A DNA stretch of 64,000 nucleotides, from contig NC_134104.1 of assembly GCF_040939455.1 (NCBI RefSeq), positions 143,194,501-143,258,500 of the forward strand, given 5' to 3'. The notes below the pieces were generated by a model. That model searched no databases. It saw only the letters and a program-made list of their open reading frames with translations, and was not told the origin of the DNA. The position numbers were made by a program, and so were the translations under genes. Source of the stretch: Microcebus murinus. Its lineage: Eukaryota > Chordata > Mammalia > Primates > Cheirogaleidae. Below, piece after piece: positions 59,630 through 64,000 of this stretch (position 1 is the first letter of the stretch; each line of letters begins with the position of its first letter).

Positions 59630-60875
59630 AAATAATGGAAAGTAATTTTTGTCCGCTGTCTTTGTCAGAGTATTCTCATCTGTTAAACCAATCAATTTGG
59701 TTGCAGGCAGTTTATTGCATGTTCCTAAGAAAGATGCAAAGGTTTTTTAAACTATAGTGTGCTGTTGAACACAGGTGGAAGAGGAATGACTTTGTGTGAT
59801 GAAGAATGACCACAAGCTGACATGTTCACACAGAGGAAAAGACGGAAAAGTGGCATGTTGCTATGATACCAGCCATTCCAATATTCTGATTAATAGGCAA
59901 AGAGCACAAAGTGATCAACACATCTTTTAACATTAAAATGCTGAAGTGTTGAAAAGAAGACTGGAGCATTCTCTTTCACCTCACTACTTAAAATTAGATC
60001 GATAAGCACCCCATCAATAGAACTCTGGTGATAGTTTAGGACTATTAGTGCTGCTAAAAGTCTTTAAGTACCTTTAATTATTTGAATGTTCCTTTAAACA
60101 CCAATTAAGAGCTCAGTGAGTTGATACTCCCAAGCAATTCTTTAAAATCTAGTAGATAATACTAGACAGTAACAGCAACATATTTAACAATAGTGCCTTA
60201 TAGATTAAAAATTTAAAGAAAACAAAAAGGATCAGAATTTTAAAACTTGAACTCCCTTAAAGATGTTCTACTTAATGATATTCTACTTAAAGATGTTCTA
60301 CTTAATCTACTACCTAATTTTATAGGTAAAGCAATTGAATCCCAGGACACTTAAGTGATTTACACAAAATCACAAGTGAAAGTTGGAGTAGAGATTTTCT
60401 GAAGGCTATTTAAATGGTAAAATAAAACAAAACAGGTTTAGAAATTCGGTATCCACCTATTTTTATCTTCTATGCCACACTTACCTGTTCCCATTAGCTA
60501 AATACTGAATTCTGTATTTGAATAATTAGTCAAGTTTTTTTTCTTTTTTATATTATGGATGTATCTTAAAATGTTGGTTATGTTTTCAATTAAGGGCTGA
60601 TCAATCCCATTGATTGTGATGTCAGTGAATTTAAGAGAATCCCATAAGGCCAAGTGTGTAGGGCACAGAAGTAAGGTGGGAGCCCTAGTGCCCCAAGGAC
60701 AGGATCTAATAACCGAGTAGCACAGGATCCTCATTCCACGTGGGCTGGACAAACTACTCCCTTGGTATAAAAGGAAAACCTCAGATGCCCCTGCCCTCTA
60801 GCAGAAGTCTAACAAAAGGAGGTTAATACACTACATTCTTCAGCTTCCTACCGTCTATTAGGGGGGCTCAGAAAG
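59630..60875. other. 1.2 kb of unassigned DNA
   Basis: At 60258-60310 the phrase AAAGATGTTCTACTTAATG is followed by ATATTCTACTT and a second AAAGATGTTCTACTTAATC, a small tandem duplication. No gene or known repeat is recognised. Confidence 0.45.
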
Positions 60876-60879
60876 CAGA

Positions 60880-61292
60880 TGATGTGCTGTTTGAGGCAGA
60901 GCCTTTTTGCAATCAGCCTTGCAAAATGACCCCCTCCTAAGTTATTTTTTGTTCCCTCAGACTTTGCCAGTCAAGCCTAACAACCAGACTTAAGTACCCT
61001 CCCCACAGGATTTACCATCCATCACCAACAGCTGATTCTTGAATCAGAGACCACCTGAAGACCCCATGACTTCAAACCCCGTGCAACCTGACCTGCATTC
61101 TGCAACCCACTATAAAATCCCTGGCCCTTAGTTAGGAGAAATGGATTTGAGACTTTTTCTCCTGTTTTCTCCACAGGCGTCTTTTGCATTAAAATTCCTT
61201 TCTTCCTTGGAGATCTTTGTTGTCTCAATAATTGGCCCTTTGTGCAGTTAGCAATGAGACCTAGATTTGACTCCTTTTTGGGTTTGGTAACA
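60880..61292 (+). mobile_element. Solo ERV-type LTR (old)
   Basis: The 3' part has ordered LTR control elements: a TATA box (TATAAAA, 61111-61117), a polyadenylation signal of the ATTAAA type (61188-61193) about 75 bases downstream, a T/G-rich region (TTTGTTGTCTCAATAATTGG) and a terminal CA after GGTTTGGTAA. The upstream U3-like part is C-rich (CAAAATGACCCCCTCCTAAG). This spacing fits a class I retroviral LTR. The 5' boundary is uncertain. No gag, pol or env follows. An antisense 130-codon frame over it (61022-61414) is incidental. Confidence 0.6.
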
Positions 61293-61294
61293 TT

Positions 61295-61865
61295 TGGAAA
61301 CATATGCCCTTTGAAGGGGTCAACAGGTACTTGGAATTGATCCTTAGCTCTGAGGATGCAGAAATTAGGTTGAATCCTCCTTAGGGTGATGAGGTTCTGA
61401 GAAGTCATTCTCATTGGTCAAATTAATAATAAATGGATTTTAAAATCAAAAAGGCAAAAAAAAAATTGCTGGCTATGGCATAATAATCAAAACTCCCTAG
61501 AAGATATTAACTTAGAAAGCAGAATTCCTTTGGGTCTTGGGCATTCTGAGATTTAATGACAGTTGCTTTGAAGTACTAATGTACTTCTGCCCAAACAGAA
61601 ATTTAAAAAGACATTAAGATTTTGCCATATTGGGTTCAGATTTTTTTTCATTTCTTTATATTTTAAAACATTCTTAAATGCCTGAATAAACAATTAGAGA
61701 AAATGTAAAGCCATGCTTCTATCTCTTCCCCAACTCTTCCTCTCCAGATTTAATCACCACACTGAAGTTATAAATCATGCTCAGGCAGGTTTTTTGTATC
61801 TCTACTAGATATAGGATTAACATTTTACATAAATAACATTCTAATACACATACATCCTTTTCTAT
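61295..61865. other. Unassigned DNA
   Basis: Nothing is recognised. From about 61640 it may grade into the old antisense L1 that follows. Confidence 0.4.
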
Positions 61866-61869
61866 CTTT

Positions 61870-62910
61870 CTTTTCCCCTCAACTTTAAGTCTAGAGATCT
61901 ATACATGCTGATACAAAAAGATCTAGTTCATTTCTATCTCAATTCTAATTAACCTTACAACAGAGATAATTGGGGTTAGTTCCCACTATTGTACCATTAC
62001 AATCTCTGCTACAATCAATGTTCTTGTACATGTCTGCTGGGACACATTTCTTCTTGTGCACATGTGTAAGAATTCTTCAGGCGTGGCCACTAAGACATGC
62101 TATTAAGGGGTTGAAAAATGTTCTTCTACTTTACTAAATATGCTCAATTGCCCTGCAGGGCAGTGGTACCAATGTAAACTTTCAAAGTAAATGTGTTATC
62201 ATTCCCCCACAGTTTCCTCAAGACATGATACAGTAGGCTGAATAATGGACCTCCAAATATGTCCACATCTTAACCCCTGGAACCTGTGACTTTGTTACCT
62301 TATATTGCAAAAGGGGCATTGCAGATGCTGATTTGAGATGGAGAGACTAACCTGCATCATCGTGGTGTGTCCAGTGTAGTCACAATTGTCCTTATAATAG
62401 GGAGTGGGGAGAGAGCAGAGAAGCAGAGCAGAGAAGCAGAGTTCAGAGAGTCAGGGAGAGATTTGAAGATGCTGTGCTGCTAGCTTTGAAGGTGGAATTA
62501 GTAACTACTAGCTAAGAAATTCAGGTCACCTTGAAAAGACAAGGAAACAGTCTCCTCTGGAGCCTTCATAAGGGACCAGTCCTGCCCTGACACCTTCACT
62601 TCAGCTTGGTGAGACAGATTTTGGCTTCTGGCCTCCAGAACAAGGACATTTGTGTTGTTTTAAGCCACTATATTTTTGATAACTTGTTACAACAGGAAAG
62701 GGCAACACACATGATGCCATGAGATTCAGGGTTTTTTTTGTTTTGTTTTTTTATGTGTGTTTGCCAAAATAAGGAGTACGATGTTTGCAATTACCTACCT
62801 ACTGTAAGTTTGATCCTTTTTTCATATGTATATTGGCCATTTTAGTTTTTTCGTCTGCAAACTGCCCAAACTACTGAGCTACTTATTATCTTTTTGATGA
62901 TTTGAAACAA
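61870..62910 (-). mobile_element. Old L1M, antisense, split by an MLT1 LTR
   Basis: Left part 61870-62228: AGTCTAGAGATCTATACATG, TCTGCTACAATCAATGTTCT, AAATATGCTCAATTGCCCTG. Right part 62740-62910: GTTTGATCCTTTTTTCATAT, TATTGGCCATTTTAGTTTTT, TCGTCTGCAAACTGCCC. These are reverse-complement old L1 phrases in proper order on either side of the LTR. Divergence is high. Confidence 0.6.
62229..62712 (+). mobile_element. MLT1-type MaLR LTR (solo, full length)
   Basis: AGGCTGAATAATGGACCTCC, AAATATGTCCACATCTTAAC, CCTGGAACCTGTGACTTTGT, TTGTGTTGTTTTAAGCCACT and GATAACTTGTTACAACAGGA are MLT1C/D-like landmarks from start to end. A small purine-rich tandem repeat (AGAGCAGAGAAGCAGAG units) lies at 62411-62445. 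It sits within old L1 and so post-dates it. Confidence 0.88.
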
Positions 62911-62920
62911 TTCTCTATAC

Positions 62921-63141
62921 TAGAGTTTCTCAAACAGTCCTATTGACAATTTTGAAACCACTTTTTTGTATTGTGTGGGGCTGTCCATTGTAGGATGTCT
63001 AGCAACATCCCTCTCCCCTACCAACTAAATGACAACAGCACAACTCCCTTCACCCCAGTTTTGACAACCAAAATGTCTCCAGACATTGCAAAATGTTCCC
63101 AGGGTGACAAAATCAACCCTCGTTAAGAGCAACTACTCTAT
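62921..63141 (-). mobile_element. MER5A-like hAT element
   Basis: GAGTTTCTCAAACAGTCCTA, TTGTAGGATGTCTAGCAACA, GACAACCAAAATGTCTCCAG, ACATTGCAAAATGTTCCCAG and GGTGACAAAATCAACCCTC run through the whole MER5A consensus in reverse complement. CTCTATAC precedes it and CTCTATTT overlaps its end, a possible decayed 8-bp duplication. Confidence 0.8.
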
Positions 63142-63144
63142 TTT

Positions 63145-64000
<856 letters not shown>

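Noticed and set aside
61022..61414. 130-codon frame, minus strand
   Set aside because: It lies antisense to the solo LTR and reads through its control elements.

Overview
The window looks like gene-poor nuclear DNA from a strepsirrhine primate, most likely a Malagasy lemur. The main evidence is five full-length dimeric Alu elements. They carry a distinctive right-arm segment (a TATATA run, then TTGGCCAATTAATTTC and TTTCTATTTATAGTAGAGAC) and a left-arm variant (GAGTGCCGTGGCGTCAGCC), which I know from lemur Alus and not from human ones. Several L1 3' ends also finish in a strepsirrhine-type tail (TTTGTACCCCCATAATATGC, then TGAAATAAA). The sequence is AT-rich, and I find no exon, coding gene, tRNA, rRNA or CRISPR array. 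The longest open frames (up to 138 codons) match nothing I recognise, and several lie inside repeats. It reads as an intergenic or deep intronic region.

Layout. 0-9 kb: an LTR-like repeat containing a (TC)n(CA)n microsatellite, a MIR, Alu 1, several kb without recognisable repeats, then an internally deleted old L1 (7.4-8.7 kb). 9-18 kb: old interspersed repeats, an MLT1 LTR, MIRs, a TTAA-flanked non-autonomous DNA transposon (14.0-14.4 kb) and Alu 2. 18-24 kb: a nested stack. An old L1 is split by Alu 3, a lemur-type L1 3' end and a 1.3-kb mariner with a dead transposase gene, and is followed by an MLT1 LTR fragment. 24-36 kb: L2 and MIR fragments, a short MITE inside another repeat, Alu 4, MLT1 LTRs and L1 fragments of both strands. 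35.7-43.7 kb: an L1/HAL1 district with a full-length-looking HAL1, a long old L1 3' end split by Alu 5, and a further MLT1. 43.7-64 kb: mostly without recognisable repeats, with scattered MIR, L2, L1 and MLT1 copies, a 192-bp hAT-type MITE (57.4 kb), an ERV-type solo LTR (60.9-61.3 kb), a MER5A-like element and an Alu left monomer.

Nothing here forms a gene system. The interest is in transposon natural history: three kinds of cut-and-paste DNA elements in a primate genome (mariner, hAT-like, TTAA-target), nested insertions that order events in time, and two extreme 5'-truncation products of L1-type retrotransposition. Family names come from memory of consensus sequences. I could not run RepeatMasker, alignments or synteny searches. 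Where a family could not be named I say so.
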